Source: G963678095 sp963678095 (lineage in GTDB: Bacteria; Bacillota; Negativicutes; Selenomonadales; Selenomonadaceae). Taken from it: 64,000 nucleotides of DNA. The first letter of the stretch is position 1; each line of letters starts with the position of its first letter. This document shows, in pieces, positions 33,087-42,286 of the stretch. Position numbers and translations under genes: made by a program. Below the pieces are notes generated by a model. It did not search any database. It saw only the letters and a list, made by a program, of their open reading frames with translations, and was not told the origin of the DNA. The stretch spans positions 682,001 through 746,000 of the forward strand of contig OY782746.1 in the NCBI GenBank assembly GCA_963678095.2, read 5' to 3'.

Positions 33087-33462
33087 CAACAGACTCACCA
33101 CTTTCTTCTGTTTTTGACGCCTGCCTGAACACCAGCGTTTCTTGTCCGTTGCGCGCAGTTTCTCCGCCATGCGTATAGCCGACAACAGCAAAGTATTCAC
33201 TGCATCGCCGGGCAAGCGCCTCGTAATCAGGATCCTTACTGCGCAGGCAAGATGACAAATGCACACAATCGACGCCTTTGCTGCGCAGCGTTTCGATTTT
33301 TTTATCAATATCACCGCCATTATGGGTAAAGGCAATCAGTTCCAGTTCATTCTCCGCAGCATAGCGTGCAAAAGCATCGAGTCGCTGAAAACAAGCTTTC
33401 AAACAGCCACTGCCCGTACATTTAGCCATCGTCTCTTCCCTGGTTATAATTGCAAGTTTCAT
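33076..33462 (-). CDS. CGGC-domain protein
   Basis: A 128-residue soluble protein of the CGGC family (PF08821), proposed to bind metal. The start KLAIITREETMAKCTGSGCLKACFQR holds the Cys-containing motif, and FTHNGGDIDKKIETLRSKGVDCVHLSSCLRSKDPDY matches the family core; GYTHGGET is near the end. AAGGTGG precedes the ATG at 33462. It overlaps the cyclodeaminase start, so they are coupled. Function is unknown. Confidence 0.8.
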   Translation of the reverse strand: MKLAIITREETMAKCTGSGCLKACFQRLDAFARYAAENELELIAFTHNGGDIDKKIETLRSKGVDCVHLSSCLRSKDPDYEALARRCSEYFAVVGYTHGGETARNGQETLVFRQASKTEESGESVVDP

Positions 33463-33531
33463 CGTAATTTCCACCTTCCTTAAAAGTTTCATACAAAGCA
33501 CAGCCGCTGTTATTATACTTTATGATAAGCG

Positions 33532-33580
33532 AAAAGGCCTCTGCTGGCGAACGGCGCACGGCAAAGACCTTTTCTTTTTC
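33532..33580. terminator. Terminator between the DEAD helicase and the CGGC gene
   Basis: AAAAGGTCTTTGC and GCAGAGGCCTTTT pair with two wobble pairs on the minus strand, closing the helicase gene. The plus strand has the longer T-rich tail (CTTTTCTTTTTC). Confidence 0.7.
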
Positions 33581-33599
33581 CCTATTTAAAGGCTATAAC

Positions 33600-35195
33600 T
33601 CAACGGCCTTTTTTTGCCGGTTCAACACTTACTTTGAGGCCCTTAATCGTGTTGCGGTGCATCACCGAAATAACACGTTCGGCAACTTCCTCTGGCACTT
33701 CGATAAAGGTAAAGCGATCATAGATGTTGATAACACCAATGATATTGCCCGGGATATCCGCTTCACTGGCAAAAGCACGGACAATGTCTTCCGGACGAAT
33801 TTTCTGGCTGCGGCCAATATTGAGGAACAAGCGAACCATTCCCGGAGCCCCTCCCGTATTTTCAAACCGGTTGCTGCTCGTTTCCACCTCTTCTGTTTCC
33901 TTAAATCCTTCCACCGAAAGCTTTAAGGCGGCAGCGGCAACATCGACAAAATCATAGTCACCATCAGCGGCAACATCAGAAACAATGGTATGATACTCCG
34001 CAAATTTATTGTTGCTGAGCGTTTTGATCAGGCGTTCCTTGATCAGTTCCCGCTGGCGTTCCAAAATATCTGCCGAGGATGGCAACTGACGACGAACGAT
34101 TTTGGTCTTTGTCAGGCGTTCAATTGATTTAAGCTGGCGATATTCACGCGGATCGATAAAGGTAATTGCCACCCCAGTCTTACCTGCACGACCCGTACGG
34201 CCAATGCGGTGTACATAGGATTCATTATCCTGCGGAATATCATAATTCACTACATGGGTGATATCATCCACGTCAATCCCGCGAGCCGCAACATCGGTAG
34301 CAATCAAAATTTCCAGTTTACCTTCACGGAATTTTTTCATCACCCGATCACGCTGTGACTGGCTTAAGTCCCCATGCAATCCACCGGCTGTATAGCCGCG
34401 CGATTGCAAGGATGCCACCAAATCATCTACGCCCTTTTTCGTGCGGCAGAAGATGATAATTTTGCCGGTTTCCTCAATATCGAGCACGCGGCAGAGGCCT
34501 TCTAGTTTTTCCCTGGTTTCATAATATACCTGATCAATCAACGGAACTGTAAGATTGCCGCGTGTGATCGTAACCTTTTGCGGGTTATTCATATAGCGGT
34601 TTGACAGTTTGGCAATCGGTGCTGGCATTGTTGCCGAAAAGAGCAGTGTCTGCCGCCCTTCCTTCGGGATATTGGACAAAATCGCCTCAATATCATCAAT
34701 AAAGCCCATGTCAAGCATTTCATCCGCTTCATCGAGAATCAGCGTCTTCACATCACCAAGTTTAAGCGTGCCGCGGCGGATATGGTCGAGCAAACGTCCC
34801 GGTGTCCCCACAACAATCTGCACTCCATTGCGAAGGGCACGAATCTGACGGTCAATTGCCTGTCCGCCATAGATCGGCAAAGTCTTGATGCGCTTATATT
34901 TACCAATTTTATTAAACTCTTCAGCACTTTGAATTGCCAATTCGCGCGTCGGCGTCAGCACGAGTACCTGTATATGACGGCTGCCATCTTCAATCTTTTC
35001 GATGGTAGGAATACCAAATGCAGCTGTCTTGCCCGTCCCAGTCTGAGCCTGGCCGATTACATCGTGCCCTTCAAGCACGAGCGGAATCGTCTGACTCTGA
35101 ATCGGTGACGGTTCTTCAAACCCCATATCACTGATTGCACTGAGCAGCTTCTTGCTTAATTGTATATCCCCAAATGTCGTTATATCTTTTTTCAA
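33600..35195 (-). CDS. DEAD-box RNA helicase (CshA/DeaD-like)
   Basis: A 531-residue ATP-dependent RNA helicase. Motifs in order: Q motif (FEEPSPIQSQTIP), Walker A AQTGTGKT, PTRELA, DEADEMLDMGF, SAT, then ATDVAARGIDVDDITHVVNYD and HRIGRTGRAGKTG. A C-terminal DbpA-type RNA-binding domain (about 455-531, VRLFLNIGRSQKIRPEDIV) suggests ribosome assembly or cold-stress work. AGGAGG lies a few bases upstream of the ATG. It could be called CshA or DeaD; the split within the family is not decided here. Confidence 0.94.
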   Translation of the reverse strand: MKKDITTFGDIQLSKKLLSAISDMGFEEPSPIQSQTIPLVLEGHDVIGQAQTGTGKTAAFGIPTIEKIEDGSRHIQVLVLTPTRELAIQSAEEFNKIGKYKRIKTLPIYGGQAIDRQIRALRNGVQIVVGTPGRLLDHIRRGTLKLGDVKTLILDEADEMLDMGFIDDIEAILSNIPKEGRQTLLFSATMPAPIAKLSNRYMNNPQKVTITRGNLTVPLIDQVYYETREKLEGLCRVLDIEETGKIIIFCRTKKGVDDLVASLQSRGYTAGGLHGDLSQSQRDRVMKKFREGKLEILIATDVAARGIDVDDITHVVNYDIPQDNESYVHRIGRTGRAGKTGVAITFIDPREYRQLKSIERLTKTKIVRRQLPSSADILERQRELIKERLIKTLSNNKFAEYHTIVSDVAADGDYDFVDVAAAALKLSVEGFKETEEVETSSNRFENTGGAPGMVRLFLNIGRSQKIRPEDIVRAFASEADIPGNIIGVINIYDRFTFIEVPEEVAERVISVMHRNTIKGLKVSVEPAKKGR

Positions 35196-35221
35196 ATTTT
35201 ATTTCCTCCTGAATTTTAACT

Positions 35222-36463
35222 TTATAATTTCCCAATATAGTGTCTGACCATATCGAGAGCAGTTTGTGTTGTCTTGTATTTTATTTGTTTTCGCCGGCCG
35301 GTAAAAATATTCTTTTTTACAATAGTTCCCTCGCGGCCAGCAACTGCGATGTAGACAAGGCCTACCGGTTTTTCATCGCTAGCGCCACCGGGGCCGGCTA
35401 TGCCGGTTACTCCGACGCCGATATCGGCACCGGTTTTCAGTGCGACGCCTTCGGCCATTGCCGCCGCAACTGCTTCGCACACAGCCCCCTGGGAGGCCAG
35501 TACTTCTTCACTGACGCCAAGCTCACGATGTTTCATTTCATTGGTATAGGAGACGATGGCGCCTTTCACATAAGCAGAGCTGCCGGGGACATCCGTCAGA
35601 CGGCTCGTCAATAGTCCCCCCGTGCAGGATTCCGCACAGGCAATCGTCAGCTGGCGCTGCAATAGCTGACGACCGACAATGTCTTCCATGTCTTCATCAT
35701 CAACCGCATAAATATACTTATCAAGCCGGGCGCGAATTTCCTTTTCCATCTGTGAAATAAGCTCATCTGCCTCCTGCTTGCTGGGGGCCTTGGCCGTTAT
35801 GCGGATAATAACCCCACTGGGGCGGACCAGTAGGGCCAGCGTCGGGTTCTGCTGGGCCAGAATCAGATCGCGGATCAAAGTTTCCAAAGAAGATTCCCCG
35901 ATGCCAAAGGTATCGAGCACCCTTGAGACAATCACCGAGTCAAAACCATATTTTTCTTCCAGATATGGCTTTAAGCTGCGTTCAAACATGTCTTTCATCT
36001 CCGAAGGTGGTCCCGGCAGATTAACTAGCAGACGGCCATTCTCTTCCAGGGCAACCCCCGGGGCCGTGCCGGCATAATTTTTGAAGACAACGGCCCCTTC
36101 CGGTATCATTGCCTGACGGGCATTGTTGTCCGCCATTTCCTTCTGAACATGTTGAAAATGTGCTTTGATGCGTTCCAGGCTTTCCTCGTGCAAATATAAT
36201 TTGCGGCCAAAAATCCCGGCACAGACCTCCTTGGTGATATCCCCCTGCGTCGGTCCGAGCCCCCCCGAAGTGATCACGATATCCGCCCGGGAAAGCGCCT
36301 GTTCCAGCACAGCGCGCATGCGCTCCCGATTATCACCAACCGTTGTCTGATATACTACATCAAAGCCAATAGCATTAAGCCCCGCTGCCATATAAGCAGA
36401 ATTTGTATTTATAATCTGTCCCAGCAAAAGTTCACTGCCGGTTGTCACTATTTCAACAATCAC
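35222..36463 (-). CDS. cinA: CinA-family nicotinamide-nucleotide amidase
   Basis: A 413-residue two-domain protein. The N-terminal COG1058 domain (MIVEIVTTGSELLLGQIINTNS, then TSGGLGPTQGD) is a pyrophosphatase-type module and the C-terminal CinA domain (ACAESCTGGLLTSRLTDVPGSSAYVKGAIVSYTNEMK) has nicotinamide mononucleotide deamidase activity. The length matches the family. It starts with GTG and follows rimO by 49 bases. The gene often sits beside recA in Firmicutes; here a helicase and two small genes lie between. Confidence 0.95.
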   Translation of the reverse strand: MIVEIVTTGSELLLGQIINTNSAYMAAGLNAIGFDVVYQTTVGDNRERMRAVLEQALSRADIVITSGGLGPTQGDITKEVCAGIFGRKLYLHEESLERIKAHFQHVQKEMADNNARQAMIPEGAVVFKNYAGTAPGVALEENGRLLVNLPGPPSEMKDMFERSLKPYLEEKYGFDSVIVSRVLDTFGIGESSLETLIRDLILAQQNPTLALLVRPSGVIIRITAKAPSKQEADELISQMEKEIRARLDKYIYAVDDEDMEDIVGRQLLQRQLTIACAESCTGGLLTSRLTDVPGSSAYVKGAIVSYTNEMKHRELGVSEEVLASQGAVCEAVAAAMAEGVALKTGADIGVGVTGIAGPGGASDEKPVGLVYIAVAGREGTIVKKNIFTGRRKQIKYKTTQTALDMVRHYIGKL

Positions 36464-36512
36464 GATCTAAAGCCCCCTGGCGCCACAGACCATCTGCAGC
36501 GATGAAAAATTT

Positions 36513-37841
36513 TTACTGTTGCTTTTCGCCGACAAGATCGTAGGTAAAGCCCTGAACAATTTTCACCTTGATCAAATCCCCCGGTTTGCTGTCGGTATCA
36601 TTTTCCACATAAACCTGGCCATCGACTTCCGGCGCCTCACGGCGAGAACGACCATAAGCCACCGCCTGCTGATCGGTATCACGACCTTCAATCAGTACCT
36701 CCAGAATTTTCCCTTCAAGGGCGCAGTTTAGTTCCTCTGAGATCTTACACTGCAGACTCATCAGATCATGATAGCGTTCCTGCATGATTTCTTCCGGTAC
36801 CTGATCCGGCATATCATAGGCCGGTGTATCTTCTTCCCGCGAATACGTAAAAATCCCCACTTTATCAAACCGCTGCTGTTCAATAAAATCGCGCAGCGAC
36901 TGATACTGAGAGGCCGTTTCGCCCGGGAAGCCAACGATAAACGTTGACCGGATGGTAACTTCCGGAATCCGCTGCCGGATTTTAGCCAGCAAAGCCTCGA
37001 CACTCGCACGCGTATCAACACGATTCATTCGCCGCAATACCGCATCATGTGCATGCTGCAGCGGCAGATCAACATACTTGCAGATCTTGTCTTCGCTCGC
37101 CATGACCTCAATCAGCTCATCCGTAAAATATTTTGGATAACAGTATAAGATACGTACCCAGTTAAGGCTATCAATTTTGACAAGTTCTTTCAGCAATTCC
37201 GCCAGATAGGGCTTTCCGTAAATATCATGGCCATAATTGGTAGAATCCTGGGCAATCAGATTAATTTCTTTGACGCCTCGATCGGCAAGGCGCTCTACCT
37301 CTGCCTTGATATCCTCCATCGAACGGCTACGATAGCGTCCGCGCATCAGTGGTATCGCACAATAAGCGCAGCGATTGTCACACCCTTCAGCAATCTTTAC
37401 ATAGGCGCTGTATTCCGGCGTCGTCGTAATTCGTGGGATGTTGGCATCATAAATGATCTCGGATTCACCATTGATGACCACGCGATTGCCCTGCAGCGTT
37501 TCGTTGACAGCTTCCATTATACGGTTCCAGGCACCCGTGCCGACAATAGCATCTGCCTCCGGGATTTCATCGAGCAGTTCCTGCCCATATCGCTGGCCGA
37601 GGCACCCGGCAATAATCAGGGACCGACATTTCCCCTCGGTCTTGTATTCCGCCATGTTGAGCACCGTGGTAATCGACTCTTCTTTCGCCGATTTGATAAA
37701 GCTGCAGGTATTGACAATCAACACATCTGCCTCCGCCGGATCCGGTGTAAGTTCAATATCATTGGCGACAAGTATCCCCAGCATAACTTCCGTATCAACT
37801 AAATTCTTGGCACAACCCAGACTAATAAATCCTGCTTTCAA
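36513..37841 (-). CDS. rimO: Ribosomal protein S12 methylthiotransferase RimO
   Basis: A 442-residue radical SAM enzyme that methylthiolates an Asp of ribosomal protein S12. The N-terminal UPF0004 domain starts FISLGCAKNLVDTEVMLG with three cluster Cys, the radical SAM motif is CDNRCAYCAIP (about 150), and a TRAM domain ends the protein (GKILEVLIEGRD...). SLGCAKN and PLMRGRYRSR favour RimO over MiaB. AGGAG lies before the ATG. Confidence 0.96.
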   Translation of the reverse strand: MKAGFISLGCAKNLVDTEVMLGILVANDIELTPDPAEADVLIVNTCSFIKSAKEESITTVLNMAEYKTEGKCRSLIIAGCLGQRYGQELLDEIPEADAIVGTGAWNRIMEAVNETLQGNRVVINGESEIIYDANIPRITTTPEYSAYVKIAEGCDNRCAYCAIPLMRGRYRSRSMEDIKAEVERLADRGVKEINLIAQDSTNYGHDIYGKPYLAELLKELVKIDSLNWVRILYCYPKYFTDELIEVMASEDKICKYVDLPLQHAHDAVLRRMNRVDTRASVEALLAKIRQRIPEVTIRSTFIVGFPGETASQYQSLRDFIEQQRFDKVGIFTYSREEDTPAYDMPDQVPEEIMQERYHDLMSLQCKISEELNCALEGKILEVLIEGRDTDQQAVAYGRSRREAPEVDGQVYVENDTDSKPGDLIKVKIVQGFTYDLVGEKQQ

Positions 37842-37895
37842 TATTTTTTCTCCTCCAATTGATCAAGGTTGGTTTACAGCATGGATAAAATGTAA

Positions 37896-37924
37896 AGTTC
37901 AGACAGGAAAAAACCCGTCTGAAC
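37896..37924 (-). terminator. Hairpin after the solute-binding protein gene
   Basis: GTTCAGACGGG and TCCTGTCTGAAC pair with one mismatch around a T-rich loop, 8 bases after the stop. There is no T-run after the stem, so it is a weak terminator or a 3' stabiliser. Confidence 0.4.
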
Positions 37925-37932
37925 CATCTGCA

Positions 37933-38961
37933 TTATTTTAAACGTATATTTTTAACCCAGCGGTCAAGCACATCATGCTTTTGTTCCGCCGTTAAATCCG
38001 AATAATTTTCAAACAATACGAGATTTTTTCCGCTGAATGATTTGTAGGCCAGTGTTTCATGATTTGCCGGCACAAAAAAGAAATTCTGCTGCTGCAGGCA
38101 CAGCTGCGCATCATCTTCAAGCAACCAGCGTAAAAAGCCCCGTGCGGCTGCAGCATCCCCCGTCGTCCGCACAACACCAGCCCCGGTAAGCTGGCAGGCA
38201 GTTCCATCAGCCGGATATATCAGGGAAAGGGGAAACCCTTCATTGATATATCGGACAGCCTCACTTTGGACAGCAATCGAAATATCGACCTCTCCCATAC
38301 CAGCCATCCGTACCGGCGTGGAAAGATATTTCGCATATTGGACAACTCGCGGGTGCAGATCCCGCAGAATGGCAAATGCCGTGGCTTCATCATATTGTGC
38401 GATAAGCGTAAACAAGAGATTTGCTGAAGCATCGGCTGCCAAAAAATCGGTTAAGCCAATCCTGGCTTTTTTATCAGCTGCCAGCTCACTCCAGGTTTCA
38501 GGAATCCGTCCCGCTGTGCGCAGATAATCCTTGTTGGCACAAAAAACAAACGGATCATACCAAACCCCAACCCACAGACCCTGCGAATCTTTGAGTTCCG
38601 GCGCCACAAGGTCTGCCTGTTCCGAGCTATACGCTGCCAGCGCCCCCATCGCAGCCGCCTGCTGCAGGGTTTCCCGGTCAGCCAGCACAAGATCCGCTGG
38701 TGCATGATTCTTCAGTTCAGACAGCAAATCCTTGGCAGTAAGCGGCACAAAACTCACTTTGACCTTAGCCGTTTTTTCATATTCGGCTGCAAGCAGCGCT
38801 GCCTGCTCCACGGGCAGTGTCGTATATACTTTTAAACTCTTGGCCGCCTTATTTTCCTCTACCCGGTCGGCATATCCGGCCAGGTAGGTATTGCCGGCTG
38901 CCACAACGAAGACAACTATAAATGCTATAAATAACAACGATGTATATCGCTTCATATTCAT
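37933..38961 (-). CDS. Extracellular solute-binding protein, AfuA/FbpA-like
   Basis: A 342-residue exported protein with an N-terminal signal or anchor (KRYTSLLFIAFIVVFVVAAGNTYL) and a type 2 periplasmic binding fold: LKVYTTLPVEQAALLAAEYEKTAKVKVSFVPLT at the start and PADLVLADRE, then DGTACQLTGAGVV. It resembles ferric- or phosphonate-type binding proteins, but the ligand is not determined. No Cys follows the signal, so it is not a lipoprotein. No ABC permease or ATPase is adjacent, making it an orphan. GGTGGTG precedes the ATG. Confidence 0.82.
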   Translation of the reverse strand: MNMKRYTSLLFIAFIVVFVVAAGNTYLAGYADRVEENKAAKSLKVYTTLPVEQAALLAAEYEKTAKVKVSFVPLTAKDLLSELKNHAPADLVLADRETLQQAAAMGALAAYSSEQADLVAPELKDSQGLWVGVWYDPFVFCANKDYLRTAGRIPETWSELAADKKARIGLTDFLAADASANLLFTLIAQYDEATAFAILRDLHPRVVQYAKYLSTPVRMAGMGEVDISIAVQSEAVRYINEGFPLSLIYPADGTACQLTGAGVVRTTGDAAAARGFLRWLLEDDAQLCLQQQNFFFVPANHETLAYKSFSGKNLVLFENYSDLTAEQKHDVLDRWVKNIRLK

Positions 38962-39102
38962 CCGTACACCACCTGCAGATTCAATAAACGCTCTGTTGTA
39001 TCACACATATCATTATTATAAACATTTTTAGCTATTTTAACAACCTTTATTAAAAAAAGTACAGACGACCAACAAGAAGCGGCCGCCTGCAGTTGTTTTT
39101 AT

Positions 39103-40185
39103 TTAGTTGTTTGTCTTGCGCATCCAGGTCGGAATATCCGGAATACCGGCATTGTCGACTTTGAAAACATCTATCCGCTGCGCATTGGTATCGACGTCTA
39201 CCGTTTTACCGGCCACATCGACCTGCATCGTCCCGTCATCAAATCCAGTAGCAATAACCGTTACCCGAACGACATCATCGAGACTTTCATCAATTACCGA
39301 GCCAAAGATAATATTTGCATCTTCATGAGCCGCCTCCGAAATAATTTCTGAAGCTTCATTGACTTCAAACAGGCTGAGATTCGGGCCACCAGTAATGTTG
39401 AGCAGTACCCCGCGCGCCCCCTGAATGGAAGTTTCGAGCAGCGGGCTGTTAATTGCCGCCTGCGCAGCGGCAACAGCAGCATTGTCGCCGCTACCTTCGC
39501 CAATCCCCATAAGAGCCGATCCGGCATCACACATGATGGCCTTCACATCGGCAAAATCAAGGTTGATCAACCCCGGAACAGCAATCAAATCCGATATGCC
39601 CTGAACCCCCTGGCGAAGTACATCATCGGCAATGCGAAAAGCATCCATCATCGATGTCTTTTTATCAACAACCTGCAACAAACGATCATTCGGAATCGTA
39701 ATCAGGGTATCTACATTGGCCTTTAAATTTGCTATACCGCTTTCCGCCTGTTTGAAGCGTTTGCGCCCTTCAAAAGTAAACGGCTTTGTGACAACCCCAA
39801 CCGTAAGCGCCCCAATTTCACGGGCACACTCTGCCACCACTGGTGCCGCGCCAGTTCCGGTGCCGCCGCCCATGCCAGCCGTAACAAAAATCATATCGGC
39901 GCCTTTGAGTGCTTCCAGCAGTTCTTCGCGACTTTCCTGAGCGGCCTTTTCACCAATATCAGGTTTTGCTCCGGCGCCAAGGCCACGGGTCAGTTTCTCA
40001 CCGATCTGAATGCGCTTGGGAGCCATGGCATGCACAAGTGCCTGCGCGTCGGTATTGACGGAAATAAACTCCACACCCTTAAGTCCGGAGGAAATCATCC
40101 GATTTACGGCATTATTGCCGCCGCCGCCGACACCAATTACCTTTATTTTTGCAAACTGGTCAAGATCCATATCTAATTCAAGCAC
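39103..40185 (-). CDS. ftsZ: Cell division GTPase FtsZ
   Basis: A 360-residue tubulin-like protein that forms the division ring. The GTP-binding signature GMGGGTGTGAAPVVAE (about 105), KVIGVGGGGNNAVNRMI (N-terminus) and the T7 loop LINLDFADVK are intact, and the tail IPDIPTWMRK is the conserved peptide for partner binding. GGAGG touches a TTG at 40194 but sits nine bases from the GTG at 40185, which I choose. ftsA, the usual upstream partner, is not next to it. Confidence 0.98.
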   Translation of the reverse strand: MLELDMDLDQFAKIKVIGVGGGGNNAVNRMISSGLKGVEFISVNTDAQALVHAMAPKRIQIGEKLTRGLGAGAKPDIGEKAAQESREELLEALKGADMIFVTAGMGGGTGTGAAPVVAECAREIGALTVGVVTKPFTFEGRKRFKQAESGIANLKANVDTLITIPNDRLLQVVDKKTSMMDAFRIADDVLRQGVQGISDLIAVPGLINLDFADVKAIMCDAGSALMGIGEGSGDNAAVAAAQAAINSPLLETSIQGARGVLLNITGGPNLSLFEVNEASEIISEAAHEDANIIFGSVIDESLDDVVRVTVIATGFDDGTMQVDVAGKTVDVDTNAQRIDVFKVDNAGIPDIPTWMRKTNN

Positions 40186-40368
40186 TATAAGCAACCTCCA
40201 TAATATCGTATTCCTGCATTACGCAAAAGCGGATAAAGCTATTATTACTATATCTCCAGCATTTACAAACATCTATAATACTATTCAATAAAAATACGTA
40301 TTTTCCTTTTTTTCAATTCCATTTTTTCATCAACAATCCGTAAATTTTGCGTCAAAGAAATTTATTTC

Positions 40369-40698
40369 TTATTTTTTCAGAAAATAACGACGGATAATTG
40401 CCAGATTTTGAAAAATTCGCAGGCCGAAAGCCAGTAATGCCACATAATACAGATCAATCCCCAAGCGGTCACCAGTATAAACCAACACCGCTGCCAGCAG
40501 CGCATTGGTAAAAAAGCCGGAAATAAATACTGTATTGTCAAACTTCTCTTCCGCCGCTGCCCGCAGTCCGCCAAAAACTGAGTCAAGCGATGCCAGCAGC
40601 GCCACCGAAAACAGTTTTGCATAAGCCTGCGAGATACCGACCGGGAATAGTGTTCCCAGAATAATGCCGAAAATCAGACCAAGTACTGGTAATATCAC
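40369..40698 (-). CDS. sbp: DUF1290 small basic membrane protein (Sbp-like)
   Basis: A 109-residue protein with three membrane segments (LPVLGLIFGIILGTLF, a middle helix, and VALLAFGLRIFQ) and a basic tail RRYFLKK. It matches the small basic protein family found beside DUF881 and ftsZ in Firmicutes. Function unknown; a division-related role is assumed from context. It starts with GTG, overlapping the DUF881 stop by 4 bases. Confidence 0.9.
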   Translation of the reverse strand: MILPVLGLIFGIILGTLFPVGISQAYAKLFSVALLASLDSVFGGLRAAAEEKFDNTVFISGFFTNALLAAVLVYTGDRLGIDLYYVALLAFGLRIFQNLAIIRRYFLKK

Positions 40699-41393
40699 GG
40701 CTTTTCACCATCCCCCTCTGCAACCTGTGCATACTTAAACTGCATCACGCCTTTATAAGCCGGAACATGCACTTTGTCCACGCGCTTGATGTCGAGCTGT
40801 ATGCCCCATACCTTAAGCGTTTCTACTACGCCGCCACGCATATTCATGGCCGTTTCAAGATTCTGCGAATCCCCGATTGCCAAAATTTCATATGGCGGTG
40901 CCGACCGGACGTTATTGACGGACAGTGTCGGTCCGGCACAGCGGATTTCCGAAGTGCCAATCAGCCGCTGCCCGTTAATTGATATCGCCTCAGCCCCAGC
41001 AGCACAAAGTTCATTGATGACCTTCAACAGATCATCATCATGGACAAGATAAAGATTCGGGTTTTCTCCCGTTTTAGAAATCATTTTACTGTCATCAATC
41101 GTAATGACAACCCCCGGACCTTCCACCGGGACTACGCCGGCCAATCTTTGCAAATCCTTGACTGCTTTAGAATTTGTTTCCTGTCCGGATATTCGCTTGA
41201 GCGTACCGATTTCCTCTTTCAAGTTGTCGCGTTCTTTTTCTGTCTGCAGCAACCGTTCTGATAACTCCTCTACCCGCTGATACGGAAGGCTTGATTTCAT
41301 ATCCTGCGTTGCTCTGAACTGCACGGCCAGCATAAATCCCAGTACCATACAGACGAGTGCAATAGAATACCGGCCTTGTTTTATTGACAGCAT
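40695..41393 (-). CDS. DUF881 membrane protein
   Basis: A 232-residue protein with one N-terminal helix (YSIALVCMVLGFMLAVQF), a coiled coil (about 38-70), then the DUF881 domain: GPGVVITIDDS, LVHDDDLLKVINELCAAGAEAISINGQRLI and YEILAIGD. It occurs in one or more copies between ftsQ and ftsZ in many Firmicutes. Topology suggests an outer-face domain. It follows ftsQ by 15 bases. Confidence 0.92.
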   Translation of the reverse strand: MLSIKQGRYSIALVCMVLGFMLAVQFRATQDMKSSLPYQRVEELSERLLQTEKERDNLKEEIGTLKRISGQETNSKAVKDLQRLAGVVPVEGPGVVITIDDSKMISKTGENPNLYLVHDDDLLKVINELCAAGAEAISINGQRLIGTSEIRCAGPTLSVNNVRSAPPYEILAIGDSQNLETAMNMRGGVVETLKVWGIQLDIKRVDKVHVPAYKGVMQFKYAQVAEGDGEKP

Positions 41394-41408
41394 ATCCCTA
41401 TCCCTTTC

Positions 41409-42146
41409 TTATTTTTTAAATTTTATAAACGGCGAGGAGTAATTGAAATCAATGTATTCAATCGGATATTTCGCCATCTTTAATTCTGCTAAAAACTCCT
41501 GTGTGCTCTTGGCCTTTTCCTCCAGCCGGTCGAAAGAACCCAGCCGGATCTGTACCCCCCCGGTGGTATAGGCAAGCATGTGATCCGGCAAAAGCAGGTG
41601 CAACTCCGACAGTTGCTGGAGCGACGGTTCATCAAGGCTAGCCAAAAATTCCAAAGCCTTTTGCACCGCCGCTGACTCCACCACATCTCCTACGTAGAGG
41701 TTTGCTGCACTTTCACCGGTGATCATCGGTACTCGCATCGGCTTAAGATTCCGATACGCATCGAGCACAACCCCCTGCCGACCAAGATCAAGATACCCGT
41801 AATCGCAGGCAATGACCGCCAGCGGCACCCGCTCAGTGATCTGTATCTCCAGTGTATTCGGAAAAATACGCCGCACGCTAGCCTGTTCAATGCGCAGATC
41901 ATGGCAGAGCTTTTGCTGCACCTCACTTGTCGTCAGTGAAAATATATTGACCCGGTCAGGAAGCCCGGTAATCGCATAGACCTCCGCCGACGAAATGTAC
42001 TGGTTTCCCCGGATCAGAACCTGCCCGACAGCAAACAGCGGCGAGTAGAGCAAAGCTACCACTCCGATGCTGCCCAAAAGCAGCAGCAGCAAAATTGCCA
42101 CCGCCTGTTTCGAAAGCACACGTTTTTTTTCTCGCTGCTGTTCCAT
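41409..42146 (-). CDS. ftsQ: Cell division protein FtsQ/DivIB
   Basis: A 245-residue protein with a basic cytoplasmic start (EQQREKKRVLSKQ), one membrane helix (AVAILLLLLLGSIGVVALLY), a POTRA domain (FAVGQVLIRGNQYISSAEVYAITGLP) and a beta domain (VPLAVIACDYGYLDLGRQG). It bridges FtsL/DivIC within the divisome. GGTG lies 5 bases from the ATG at 42146; the preceding TTG has no well-placed ribosome site. A TATAAT box at 42193 and a terminator after ddl give it a transcript start of its own. Confidence 0.93.
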   Translation of the reverse strand: MEQQREKKRVLSKQAVAILLLLLLGSIGVVALLYSPLFAVGQVLIRGNQYISSAEVYAITGLPDRVNIFSLTTSEVQQKLCHDLRIEQASVRRIFPNTLEIQITERVPLAVIACDYGYLDLGRQGVVLDAYRNLKPMRVPMITGESAANLYVGDVVESAAVQKALEFLASLDEPSLQQLSELHLLLPDHMLAYTTGGVQIRLGSFDRLEEKAKSTQEFLAELKMAKYPIEYIDFNYSSPFIKFKK

Positions 42147-42192
42147 TTTTTCACCATCCAATACCTTGCCCCTTAAAAAGACTCATGGAAAC

Positions 42193-42198
42193 ATTATA
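42193..42198 (-). promoter_or_regulatory. Candidate -10 box of the ftsQ-ftsZ unit
   Basis: TATAAT on the minus strand, about 47 bases before the ftsQ start. The region 17 bases upstream is only T-rich (no clear -35). Support comes from the terminator just upstream, which would isolate ftsQ from ddl. Confidence 0.5.
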
Positions 42199-42244
42199 TA
42201 CTAGTTGTGCGGAAATTAAAAAGTAAACTTTAGTCCTATATAGC

Positions 42245-42282
42245 AAAATCAGCTGCCAAATAACTTATGGCAGCTGATTTTT
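42245..42282. terminator. Terminator after ddl
   Basis: AAAATCAGCTGCCA pairs perfectly with TGGCAGCTGATTTT around a 9-base loop, 5 bases after the ddl stop. T-runs: four on the minus strand, five on the plus strand. Confidence 0.87.
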
Positions 42283-42286
42283 CCCG

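Noticed and set aside
39060..39102. Possible terminator after ftsZ around GCGGCCGC
   Set aside because: Only short, broken pairing is visible before the T-run at 39053-39059; not convincing as a stem.
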